The notes under the pieces: generated by a model
Database searches by the model: none
Told to the model about the DNA's origin: nothing
What the model saw: only the letters and a program-made list of their open reading frames with translations
Shown here: positions 1 through 7,487 of the stretch, one piece after another
Layout: every line of letters begins with the position of its first letter
Position numbering within the stretch: the first letter of the stretch is position 1
Source: GCA-2731375 sp964507245
GTDB lineage: Bacteria; Pseudomonadota; Alphaproteobacteria; GCA-2731375
DNA: 17,003 bases
Reading direction: 5' to 3'
Assembly: GCA_964507245.1 (NCBI GenBank)
Contig: CAZDQC010000070.1
Coordinates: 1 to 17,003, forward strand
Position numbers and translations under genes: made by a program

Positions 1-216
1 TTGCTATGGTTTTGGGGGTAGTCTTTTTATATTTCTCAAAACTTTGAGGGGAATATTTATAGATTTTGAAATAAGATTTTTTTTAGAGAGACAACTTTTC
101 TGAGGTTTTAACCTCATATAGGCAATACACGATATTGACATTTTATCTTTTTGTTGCTTTATTTTAATCAGTTAAACCTCTTAATTTTTCTGCATTCTTA
201 TTATTATAACAATATT
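1..216. other. A+T-rich stretch without a recognisable gene
   Basis: This stretch is dominated by runs of A and T and has stops in all frames; I see no coding region in it. It lies downstream of the minus-strand AMP-binding gene. Its only notable structure is the short inverted repeat at 101-116. The composition is very unlike the window beyond about 1040 and matches the flanks of the AMP-binding gene, so both probably belong to one A+T-rich segment. Confidence 0.6.
101..116. repeat. Short inverted repeat (TGAGGTT-TT-AACCTCA)
   Basis: Two perfect 7-base arms are separated by TT, about 100 bases beyond the stop of the AMP-binding gene. On the minus strand it is not followed by a run of T, so it does not look like a standard rho-independent terminator. 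It could be a protein-binding palindrome, a weak hairpin at the transcript end, or chance in A+T-rich DNA. Confidence 0.3.
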
Positions 217-933
217 CTACTTCCGTTTATTAAAGTAAAGAATTGAATGGGATGTAGACCCGTATTTATAAGAATTTTTTTCTACTAAATCACCTGTAGC
301 AAACCAATCGTCATAAACGCAAATCTCACCCTTCACATATAATTCTTCGCCCACGACCTGGTAATTCACATAAAAGGTATCCCCCAACACCGATTTTTGC
401 CGAGATTTAATCTTATGTTCCTTAACCCTATCAAGATCTCCAAATGTCATATTAATAGCGCACGGGCCAATTTCACTCATACCCCAATTTGCCATGAAGG
501 TTGCCCCCTTGGATACAAACATTTCTATATGGTTCCATTTTACCGGCGAGCTACCACAAGTTATCCATAATCCTGATAAATCCAATTTATTAAATTCTTT
601 TGTTTTAGACAAAATTTCGCAATGCATGGGAGTTAGGTGAGTATGAGTATAATTCTTAATATTTCTTGTAAATTTATATGCACTAAAATTGTCGATGTCG
701 ACATCCGCCCCTATACTTAACGCTGGCACCGTCTGAGCCAATAAACCAGCCGCATGTTCCATTTTACAAACTGTGTAGACCTTCGATTTTTTTGTAAGTT
801 TTTGCGATTCAATTGCAATCTCATTACAGCTCTTAATATTCTCGGGCGTTCTAAATATAGTTTTTGAAGGTCCAGTAGTCCCGCTACTGAAAATTTCGCA
901 ACCTTCATTTAATATTACTTCAATAGGAAGCAC
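217..933 (-). CDS. Minimal AMP-binding (adenylate-forming) enzyme
   Basis: Predicted member of the ANL superfamily (acyl-CoA synthetases, NRPS adenylation domains, luciferases), which activates a carboxylate as acyl-AMP. Seen: the P-loop SSGTTGPSK at residues 17-25, a central block with HLTP near 99, the NWGMSEIGP motif (A5-like, ending in the conserved Glu) near 149-157, and ATGDL (A7-like TGD) near 212-216. At 238 residues it is under half the usual 500-600. The N-terminal subdomain is essentially absent, because the P-loop starts at residue 17. The C-terminal lid is also missing, as the protein stops about 20 residues after TGD. The start is GTG at 933 with GGA about 6 bases upstream; the frame stays open to 999 but offers no better start. 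Codons are strongly A/T-ending, unlike neighbouring genes, which suggests transfer. The substrate is unknown. It could be a free-standing core enzyme or a fragment. Confidence 0.7.
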   Translation of the reverse strand: MLPIEVILNEGCEIFSSGTTGPSKTIFRTPENIKSCNEIAIESQKLTKKSKVYTVCKMEHAAGLLAQTVPALSIGADVDIDNFSAYKFTRNIKNYTHTHLTPMHCEILSKTKEFNKLDLSGLWITCGSSPVKWNHIEMFVSKGATFMANWGMSEIGPCAINMTFGDLDRVKEHKIKSRQKSVLGDTFYVNYQVVGEELYVKGEICVYDDWFATGDLVEKNSYKYGSTSHSILYFNKRK

Positions 934-1072
934 AATTATTCCAACTCTATCTATCTTAAATAGAAATAATAATTTTATTATAACAACCTTTTCTTTTTTT
1001 CAATTGGATAATATTCCGAAAAATATAATTTCCATCGCGGCTGCCGCTTTTTAACCGTGCTGGAATAAATAT

Positions 1073-1870
1073 TCAAAGTGTTTCCAATACCTTGCGCATC
1101 CCTTCGCCAATACGTGCAAAACCCGCCTGTAATATGAACCTGTCCCAACCGATGCAGAAATGCCTCGCGCCCAGATCCATGTACCGTTTGGCTTGCTCTG
1201 GCTCACTAATTTCAATTCGCGGAGGTATACCAAATTCTAGAGATTTTTGGATCAGCCGCTTCTCAAAGGGACGAATTTCATCGCTATGCATCAGGTCCGG
1301 TTGGCCACGCGAAAAACCGAAGTCTGCAGGACCCCATTGGGTCATTGCCACCCCTTTTTTCTTAGCTAACTCCAGGATGGCTTCAATGTCTTTAAGGGCG
1401 ACATCCTTTTCAATCATGATCGTGAACACTACCGATTTCAAATCATCAAGGTAGGCGTCAGGTTGATAGCCGGACAACGCTGGTCGCCGCAGTTTCACGC
1501 CCATATGACCACCGGTGTCTGGCGTATCAGCAGCGATGGCCCGGTGGCAGGTTAGAATATCCTCGGGCGTACGGATGTCGGTGAACAAGATTGCCTTGAA
1601 GCCCGCACCCAGGGCTGCCTGGACCCAAAAGTCCTGGCTGGCCTGGTCAGGCTTCAACATCAACGGCAAGTCGGCGCACTGCCCCGCTCGAGCCATGTGA
1701 TAAAGGGTCTGCATGTCGAAAGCACCATACTCGGCGCAGAATTCGCCGTAGTCGAACAGGCCGGTGTCGCCAACGATTTCCGCAATATCCGGATCGCACG
1801 AGAGAATATGGGTGCCCATAGTGGCTTCTCCAGCATCCAGCTTTTCCCGCAATGTATTTTTCATGATCAT
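1073..1870 (-). CDS. HpcH/HpaI aldolase-family protein
   Basis: A TIM-barrel class II aldolase/citrate lyase-family protein of 265 residues, the usual size for HpcH/HpaI enzymes, which cleave or form 2-keto-3-deoxy and 4-hydroxy-2-keto acids using a divalent metal. Seen: the GPADFG motif at 180-185 with the metal-ligand Asp at 183, and MIEKD with the metal-ligand Glu at 154. FDYGEF at 39-44 occupies the place of the usual DGEH, and MLKPDQ at 71-76 the place of the usual VRP. So the catalytic His and Arg of E. coli HpcH appear to be Phe/Cys and Lys here. I chose the ATG at 1870 because TTAGGGG lies 8 bases upstream; an in-frame TTG at 1888 and an ATG at 1864 are alternatives. It is transcribed alone. 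The exact substrate cannot be read, and it may be a non-aldolase member of the fold. Confidence 0.85.
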   Translation of the reverse strand: MIMKNTLREKLDAGEATMGTHILSCDPDIAEIVGDTGLFDYGEFCAEYGAFDMQTLYHMARAGQCADLPLMLKPDQASQDFWVQAALGAGFKAILFTDIRTPEDILTCHRAIAADTPDTGGHMGVKLRRPALSGYQPDAYLDDLKSVVFTIMIEKDVALKDIEAILELAKKKGVAMTQWGPADFGFSRGQPDLMHSDEIRPFEKRLIQKSLEFGIPPRIEISEPEQAKRYMDLGARHFCIGWDRFILQAGFARIGEGMRKVLETL

Positions 1871-2284
1871 GAAAGAAACCCCTAACAAACCTCACAATAA
1901 TGTCACGTATTCTTTAGCCCCATTTTTTTGCGCTGAGACACAGCCTCTACCGACGGTGGGAACATAAACTCATAATTTCTACGCATAGAAAATCTACGGG
2001 AGCTCCATTCAGCGACCACCAAAAACTTGATGCTGACCAGGGCTCTACTATGCATCTTATCCTTAGTACATTTCAGCCACATGTGATACGCCGTAAGCGC
2101 AGAAATTGCGGGCCAACAATTATTCCCATGATCTACAACAAATTCCTTTCCTGGCCGATTTTGCGGTGAAGTATGGCGGCAAAATCAGCGCGGGGGTACC
2201 AGTTCCAATCATTGTCTACTAACGCTAGGGAACCACCAGTACAGACCGCGTTGTTGTATTCTATGGAGCGAATCGCTCTATGAA
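1871..2284. other. Intergenic region between two divergent genes
   Basis: About 414 bases separate the minus-strand aldolase gene and the plus-strand metallopeptidase gene, so both promoters should lie here. I see no convincing -35/-10 pair, RNA gene or conserved repeat. A 41-codon open frame at 2097-2222 (plus strand) has a protein-like composition but no start or ribosome-binding site, and I do not call it a gene. Confidence 0.5.
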
Positions 2285-3025
2285 ATGGCTGCCATGATAG
2301 TCTTCAAAAATGCCCCGCCGAATTTCACCTTTAAGGTCAAACGGTCCGACCGGCGCAAAACATCGTGCTTGCAAATTCGGGATGGCCAGCTGCTGGTCAT
2401 GGTGCCAACTCGCACGCAAGATGGACAGATATGGGGATTGGTGGACAAACATATGGAGTGGGTCCAACGGAAACTGAGCGAACAGGCTGCGCGGCCAAAA
2501 GCTAGAATTCGGAATTTCGCCAGCGGCGAATATTTTCCCTACTTGGGCGAGGAGTATCAACTCTGTATCAAGACCGGCGCCCCCCGGCCAGCAGAAATGA
2601 TCAATGACAAAATCACTGTTACAGTGCCTGTTCGGCTAGCGAAAAGTGTTGTGTACTCAGCGATAGAAGAACGTCTTCGTGAATGGTATCGAGTTATGGC
2701 ACTGGAAATGTTTGAGAGCCGCACCAGATATTATTCTGGATTGCTTGGCGTTGCCGTGAAGGCGGTGAAGGTCAAGGACTACAAACGTCGATGGGGTGGC
2801 TGTAACACCCGCGGAGAATTATCGTTCAATTGGCGTCTGATTTTGGCGCCACCAGCCATAATAGATTATGTCGCCGCCCATGAGGTTGCTCACTTAGTGC
2901 ATCACAACCACTCCCCAAATTTTTGGTCAGTGGTTGCACAACTGGCACCGACCTTCAAGCATTCGCGGGATTGGTTGAAGGAGAACGGCGGCTTGCTGGA
3001 TATTAATCCGTCTCGCACAGATTAG
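2285..3025 (+). CDS. YgjP/WLM-type zinc metallopeptidase (DUF45 family)
   Basis: A 246-residue protein of the YgjP-like, SprT/WLM-related zincin family, predicted to be a cytosolic zinc hydrolase; E. coli YgjP itself has no firmly settled role. Seen: the zinc motif HEVAH at 199-203, with the likely third ligand in HSPNFW (His 209). The family hallmark RRWGGCNTRGELSFNWRL at 168-185 corresponds to the usual RWGSC...LNWRL. The N-terminal part (1-120) is beta-rich and variable, as in relatives. The length is normal. The ATG at 2285 is the first in frame; GGAG near 2264 is rather far away, so the start could be the internal ATG at 2294. The VOC gene follows 50 bases later in the same direction with its own strong ribosome-binding site. 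Possibly co-transcribed, but no functional link is obvious. Confidence 0.87.
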   Translation: MAAMIVFKNAPPNFTFKVKRSDRRKTSCLQIRDGQLLVMVPTRTQDGQIWGLVDKHMEWVQRKLSEQAARPKARIRNFASGEYFPYLGEEYQLCIKTGAPRPAEMINDKITVTVPVRLAKSVVYSAIEERLREWYRVMALEMFESRTRYYSGLLGVAVKAVKVKDYKRRWGGCNTRGELSFNWRLILAPPAIIDYVAAHEVAHLVHHNHSPNFWSVVAQLAPTFKHSRDWLKENGGLLDINPSRTD

Positions 3026-3075
3026 AGAATCTTGTTAGGCTTGCCTCCAAACAAATTCCTGTCAAGGAGCCCGCC

Positions 3076-3627
3076 ATGACTGTCACCACCGGCCTGCATC
3101 ATGCCGCTTATCGGTGCAACAATGCCCAGGAAACCGTTGATTTTTATACCCAGGTTATAGGCATGAATTACATCATGGCCATATCAGAAGATTTTGTGCC
3201 CTCGACCAAAGAACCAGACCCTTATATGCATATTTTTTTTGAGATCGTGCCAGGCAGCTATCTGGCATTTTTCGAACTGCCCAACTCGCCTAAAATGGGC
3301 CGCGATCTAAATACGCCGGAATGGGTACAGCACATCGCCTTTACCGTACCGGACATGGAAACTCTGCTGACATCAAAAGAAAAGATTGAATCGCATGGCG
3401 TTAATGTTCTAGGGCCTATCGATCACACCTTATTCCAGTCCATTTATTGTTTTGATCCTAATGGCCACCGGCTGGAACTTGCCGTCAATACTGCTGGTCC
3501 GGAGATTTGGAAAAAGGCCGCTGACGCCGCCCCCGCCATGCTGGAAGCCTGGAATAGGGATGGGACGACGGGCGAACTAGGTGCCTGGCTGCACAAAAAG
3601 GAATTAGTGCGGACCTATCCGGTTTGA
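3076..3627 (+). CDS. VOC-family (glyoxalase/dioxygenase-fold) protein
   Basis: A 183-residue vicinal-oxygen-chelate protein with two beta-alpha-beta-beta-beta half-modules, as in glyoxalase I, extradiol dioxygenases and bleomycin-resistance proteins. Seen: HHAAYRC at 8-14 opening the first module, FFELP at 65-69, HIAFTV at 86-91 opening the second, and FDPNGHRLEL at 126-135 closing it. His 8/9, Glu 67, His 86 and Glu 134 are the expected metal ligands, so it is probably an active metalloenzyme. AAGGAG lies about 8 bases before the ATG at 3076, a strong ribosome-binding site. The last 45 residues extend past the fold and carry several Trp residues. The substrate is unknown. The gene end overlaps the convergent ChaC gene by 13 bases. 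Confidence 0.88.
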   Translation: MTVTTGLHHAAYRCNNAQETVDFYTQVIGMNYIMAISEDFVPSTKEPDPYMHIFFEIVPGSYLAFFELPNSPKMGRDLNTPEWVQHIAFTVPDMETLLTSKEKIESHGVNVLGPIDHTLFQSIYCFDPNGHRLELAVNTAGPEIWKKAADAAPAMLEAWNRDGTTGELGAWLHKKELVRTYPV

Positions 3628-4181
3628 ACGAGATTATTAATCTGTATCAGGGCCTGGTCATGAATCCCCATAGCGGACAGTTGCTCCACCGCACTCGCCA
3701 AATATTCTGGGTTGGCACCTGACCGACCCATAGACCGACGGACCACTTGGGCTGCATGATCGTGGCCAAGCTTGCCGGCGTATTGGGGATGGCTACGGTT
3801 AGCCCGAAAACACAGCGCTGTAACCAAGCCGTCGTTCAGGTGCACTTGATGCAGCATGGCTTCATAGCCATCTGTCACCAATTCCCGCCGAAAAAGATAA
3901 TCGGCGACGTCATACTTCCTCGCCTTGCTTACCTTGTAGGCAATGCCGTTGCAGGAACCACCCAGGTCCAGGCCTAGAACCAGGCCGGGGCTATCTGGGC
4001 AGCCACGATGATGCCAGGACCAGACGCAGAGCGAGCGATGATAACCATAGACCCGGCCTGCCCACCGCTCTTCGTGAATAAACCCCGGCCGCCACATGAC
4101 CGAGCCATAACCAAAAACCCAAAGATCCCCGACCGGCAACTCAATATCAGGAATTGTATAATTGGTTGTTGACGCGTCCAC
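3615..4181 (-). CDS. ChaC-type gamma-glutamylcyclotransferase
   Basis: Predicted glutathione-specific gamma-glutamylcyclotransferase, which splits glutathione into 5-oxoproline and Cys-Gly in the cytosol. Seen: the substrate-binding loop FGYGSVMWRPGF near residues 24-35 (family YGSLMW), the GSCNGIAYKV strand at 76-85, and FRREL at 98-102 carrying the conserved catalytic Glu (about 101). RANRSHPQYAG at 127-137 is also typical of ChaC. Length, about 188 residues, is normal. The start is most likely GTG at 4181 with AGAGGA 7 bases upstream; TTG at 4184 is immediately before it and also in frame. Upstream lie 235 bases shared with the divergent DUF2125 gene. The 3' end overlaps the VOC gene by 13 bases tail to tail. 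Confidence 0.9.
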   Translation of the reverse strand: MDASTTNYTIPDIELPVGDLWVFGYGSVMWRPGFIHEERWAGRVYGYHRSLCVWSWHHRGCPDSPGLVLGLDLGGSCNGIAYKVSKARKYDVADYLFRRELVTDGYEAMLHQVHLNDGLVTALCFRANRSHPQYAGKLGHDHAAQVVRRSMGRSGANPEYLASAVEQLSAMGIHDQALIQINNLVQTG

Positions 4182-4416
4182 CAAATTTCCTCTGTCAAAC
4201 GAATTTCAGGATCTAGCATTCAAGGGCATTAACGCCACCGAAAGAGTGAAAAGAAATTTGCCATGCCCGGCCGACTTCATGATACCACTCCTACTTACAG
4301 CCAAGGCATTGACCAGACGAAAATTTTGCCCTCGGTTCCAACATTTTAGCAGTAGGGGCTGAGGACCACAAAGCTGAGTATTTCCAGCCGATGAAGAGGG
4401 AGAGCAGTTAAGGGCA

Positions 4417-5427
4417 ATGCGTTATTTCCTCCTAATCGGTGCGGTGATCGCGATGATGGCGACCTGGACGGGCGCCTGGTTTTATGCGGCGGGACAGGTG
4501 CAGACAGCAATTGAAGCCTATATCTCAGAAGATATTCCCGGCTGGAATATCACCTATCGGACGTTGCAAATTGGCGGATTTCCATTCCGCATCAAGGTTG
4601 ATCTGCAAAGGCCGCGCCTTGTTTTTAGTGGTGAGAGAGGAACCATTCGTTGGGAAACTAATCACATCAGCGCGATGCGCCATTTGTGGCAGCCCCGGCA
4701 TCTTCTAGTTGATCTGAACGGCCAACATCGATTTACCATTAACCGAGCTGGTCAAATTCATCACTTTATACACGACAACGACCAGGCAATATCCAGTATA
4801 GAAACAGATGAAGAGGGCCGATTACGGCTTTTATCCCTTGACCTTACTTCACCAAAATTAAAATTCGACAACAAGGCGACCGCACAGGGGAAACGTCTGC
4901 AAATCCGAGCCGGGCGAAAGCCGAATTCGGCCCGCAATGTGGATCTGGTGTTACGTGGCGATCAAATTACGTTCAGTGAAACATTTCTAAATAGAAATTT
5001 GAACGCACAGTGGCGCAATATTCGGTTGCTAGACCTCAACACGACGGTGACGGGATTGCCCGACGATATGGCCACGGCGATTTTGGCCTCGCAATGGCGG
5101 GACGGGGGTGGCACCGTTGAGGTACGTCAACTTCGACTACAATGGGGTGAAGTGGACATCACCGCCAAGGGTAGTCTGGCGCTAGATGAACAAATGCGCC
5201 TGATCGGGGCGTTGACGGCACAAATCAAAGGGCATGAGAAATTGATTGATCTGGCCGTATTAACCGGCGACCTGAGAGACGGCGGCGTGGTTGCCGCCCG
5301 CACTGTTCTAGGTCTGTTGGCGGCAGCAGGCGGCGGTATACTGTCGGTGCCGGCGCGTCTGCAGGACGGTCAGTTATATTTGGGCCCTGCCGTTATAGCC
5401 AAGCTTCAGCCCCTGCCGTTAGACTGA
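4417..5427 (+). CDS. DUF2125 domain protein, membrane-anchored or periplasmic
   Basis: A 336-residue protein of the DUF2125 family, a family of unknown function typical of alphaproteobacteria. The first 25 residues form a hydrophobic stretch after MRYF, so it is a signal anchor or uncleaved signal peptide, and the rest should be periplasmic. The family hallmark GGFPFRI lies at 53-59, and the body is beta-rich with repeated 'Leu-x-Leu' strands, resembling AsmA-like lipid-transfer folds only loosely. ATG at 4417 has AAGGGC directly upstream. Downstream, its stop lies 7 bases from the stop of tyrC, which faces it. In my memory DUF2125 genes commonly sit next to tyrC and chorismate mutase in this class; this supports the taxonomic guess but not a biochemical role. 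Confidence 0.85.
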   Translation: MRYFLLIGAVIAMMATWTGAWFYAAGQVQTAIEAYISEDIPGWNITYRTLQIGGFPFRIKVDLQRPRLVFSGERGTIRWETNHISAMRHLWQPRHLLVDLNGQHRFTINRAGQIHHFIHDNDQAISSIETDEEGRLRLLSLDLTSPKLKFDNKATAQGKRLQIRAGRKPNSARNVDLVLRGDQITFSETFLNRNLNAQWRNIRLLDLNTTVTGLPDDMATAILASQWRDGGGTVEVRQLRLQWGEVDITAKGSLALDEQMRLIGALTAQIKGHEKLIDLAVLTGDLRDGGVVAARTVLGLLAAAGGGILSVPARLQDGQLYLGPAVIAKLQPLPLD

Positions 5428-5434
5428 ACCCAGT

Positions 5435-6394
5435 TCATTCAGCATCCAACCCATGATCGGTTCGCCGCCCAAAGTCAGGCGCATCAGTGTCCTGTCCTGC
5501 TTGGATAATGCGTTGCCGGATATCCCGACTGTTGGAGAACTGGCGTAGCAGATTATCTCCCTGGCCCCAGCGAATGGCACGTTGTAAAGCAATCAAGTCC
5601 TCCGTGAAGCGGCCCAAGGTCTCTAACACAGCGTCGCGGTTGTTCAGAAACACGTCGCGCCAGAATTCTGGGTCGGATGCGGCGATGCGGGTAAAATCCC
5701 GAAAGCCGCCCGCAGAAAATTTCACCACTTCACCCTGGGTGACTGTTTCCATGTCGTCCGCCATGCTGACGATATTGTAGGCGATCAAATGAGGCAGGTG
5801 CGATGTAATGGCTAGCACGAGATCGTGGCGTCCAGCATCCATGATTTCCACCTGGCTGCCCAATGCCTTGACGAATGCTGTCAGGGTCCGAACTACATCC
5901 TGATCGGCATTAGCGTTGGGCGTCAGAATCCACCAGCGATCATCAAACAAGGTTTCGAAGCCTGCCTCTGGCCCCGATTTTTCACTGCCAGAAACGGGAT
6001 GCCCTGGCACCAGATGCACTCCGTGAGGGATATATGGCTCCAAATCACGGGCGACACAGCCCTTGACCGACCCTACATCTGTGACGATAGCTCCCGGCGC
6101 TAGATGGCCGCTCATAGCCTTACCGACCGAGGGATAACTGCCCAGGTGGGAGCAAATAATGACCAAATCCGCGCCCGCAACAGTCTCTCCCGCATCTTCA
6201 AACATGGCGTCAACAATGCCCAGTTCCAAAGCCTTTTCGCGGGTCCGTTCCGTACGCGCACAGCCAACGATGCTGTCCACGAGGTTCGCCCGTCTCGCCG
6301 CCAGCGCGATAGAGGAGCCGATCAGACCAACCCCAATCAAAGCCATGCGCTTAAAATGGGGAATTTCTGTATTTGTGTCTGTATCAGTCGCCAT
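5435..6394 (-). CDS. tyrC: Prephenate/arogenate dehydrogenase (cyclohexadienyl dehydrogenase)
   Basis: Oxidative decarboxylation of prephenate to 4-hydroxyphenylpyruvate (or arogenate to tyrosine) with NAD(P)+, in the tyrosine branch of aromatic biosynthesis. Seen: the Rossmann motif GVGLIGSS at 21-28, TDVGSVK at 105-111, GHPVSGSEKSG at 131-141 containing the conserved His, and HDLVLAITSHLPHLIAY near 190-206, the hallmark of the TyrA dehydrogenase family. GGFRDFTRIA at 229-238 is also typical. It is monofunctional, with no mutase domain and no obvious ACT domain, at the usual 319 residues. ATG at 6394 overlaps the end of hisC by 11 bases, implying translational coupling. It is the last gene of the minus-strand aromatic operon. 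NAD versus NADP and prephenate versus arogenate cannot be settled here. Confidence 0.93.
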   Translation of the reverse strand: MATDTDTNTEIPHFKRMALIGVGLIGSSIALAARRANLVDSIVGCARTERTREKALELGIVDAMFEDAGETVAGADLVIICSHLGSYPSVGKAMSGHLAPGAIVTDVGSVKGCVARDLEPYIPHGVHLVPGHPVSGSEKSGPEAGFETLFDDRWWILTPNANADQDVVRTLTAFVKALGSQVEIMDAGRHDLVLAITSHLPHLIAYNIVSMADDMETVTQGEVVKFSAGGFRDFTRIAASDPEFWRDVFLNNRDAVLETLGRFTEDLIALQRAIRWGQGDNLLRQFSNSRDIRQRIIQAGQDTDAPDFGRRTDHGLDAE

Positions 6395-7487
6395 CTGTCG
6401 TACTCAAAAACTCTTCCAGGGCATCAATCGTGACGCGGTTTTCGTTTTCTAGGCCAACAGTAAACCGCAGATGGCCGGCCAAGCCATAACCAGCAATGCC
6501 GCGCGGTAAGATGCCCTTTTTGCGCAGGAATTCTTGTACTGCCTCGACAGAGCGGGGGCCGTTTGTACCGAACTCGATAGTTAGAAAGTTTCCGACGCTA
6601 GGAATGTATTTTAGATTCAGACGGTCGCATTCACTCATAATCCGGGGTAGCCATTGGTCGTTATGCGCGCGCGCCTGATCGGTATGGTTGACGTCCCTCA
6701 GAGCTGCCAGTCCCGCTGCCTGGGCGGCGCTGTTGACGTTGAAAGGCCCGCGCACCCGGTGAAACACACTCGCCACCTCTGCCGGGCAATAGGCCCAGCC
6801 CAGACGCAACGCAGCAAGGCCATAGATTTTGGAGAAGGTACGCGTCATCACCACGTTGTCGTGCGCGGAGACCATTTCAATTCCCGGCGCATAATCATTG
6901 CGCGAAACAAATTCAGCATAGGCACTATCGATTACCAGCAATACATCTTCAGGCAGCCCAGCTCGCAACCGCTGCAGTTCCATTTGGGGCAAATATGTTC
7001 CTGTAGGATTATTCGGATTAGCGACGAACACCAGCTTTGTCCGTTCCGTGACTGCCGCCAAAAAGGCATCAACGGATGCAGTGTAGTTCGTCTCCGGTGC
7101 CTTGACGGGTGTAGCACCGTTAGCCATGGCGGCCAGAGGGTACATCAGAAAGCCGTGCTCGGAATACAGCACTTCGTTCCCAGGGCCGGCATAAGCATGG
7201 GCCAGATGGCTGATGATCTCGTCAGAACCATTGCCGCAAATTAGCCGGTTGACGTCCAGGCCATACATCTCCGCTAAACCCTGACGCAGGATGTCGGCAC
7301 CACCGTCTGGATATCTATGCAATTCTTCCGCTAGGGCCTTGTAGGCTTCGATTGCCAGCGGCGAAGCACCCGTGGCCCCTTCATTGGATGACAATTTGAC
7401 GATATTGGCTAGACCATCGACCGTAGCGTCGCCCCCTACATAGGGACTGATATCCATGATGCCTTGTTTTGGCGTCGGCGAGCTCAT
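6384..7487 (-). CDS. hisC: Histidinol-phosphate/aromatic aminotransferase (HisC family)
   Basis: A PLP-dependent class I/II aminotransferase of 367 residues. Seen: SSNEGATGASP near 33-43 (the family LNxNE...PSP region), the HRYPDGG substrate loop at 57-63, NPNNPTG at 158-164, VIDSAYAEF at 185-193 with the PLP-binding Asp and Tyr, and RTFSKIYGLAALRLGW at 216-231 with PLP Lys 220 and the phosphate-binding Arg. Members of this family transaminate histidinol phosphate. Placed between chorismate mutase and tyrC it probably also handles aromatic keto acids or prephenate. I chose ATG at 7487 because it forms an ATGA overlap with the stop of the upstream gene; a longer frame begins at 7520. No other histidine-pathway gene is present. 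Confidence 0.92.
   Translation of the reverse strand: MSSPTPKQGIMDISPYVGGDATVDGLANIVKLSSNEGATGASPLAIEAYKALAEELHRYPDGGADILRQGLAEMYGLDVNRLICGNGSDEIISHLAHAYAGPGNEVLYSEHGFLMYPLAAMANGATPVKAPETNYTASVDAFLAAVTERTKLVFVANPNNPTGTYLPQMELQRLRAGLPEDVLLVIDSAYAEFVSRNDYAPGIEMVSAHDNVVMTRTFSKIYGLAALRLGWAYCPAEVASVFHRVRGPFNVNSAAQAAGLAALRDVNHTDQARAHNDQWLPRIMSECDRLNLKYIPSVGNFLTIEFGTNGPRSVEAVQEFLRKKGILPRGIAGYGLAGHLRFTVGLENENRVTIDALEEFLSTTDGD

Noticed and set aside
1034..1054. GCGG-CTG-CCGC followed by TTTTT on the plus strand, terminator-like
   Set aside because: The stem is only four base pairs and there is no plus-strand gene upstream of it.
2097..2222. Open 41-codon plus-strand frame with protein-like wording before the metallopeptidase gene
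   Set aside because: No start codon with a ribosome-binding site, and a frame of this length is common by chance.
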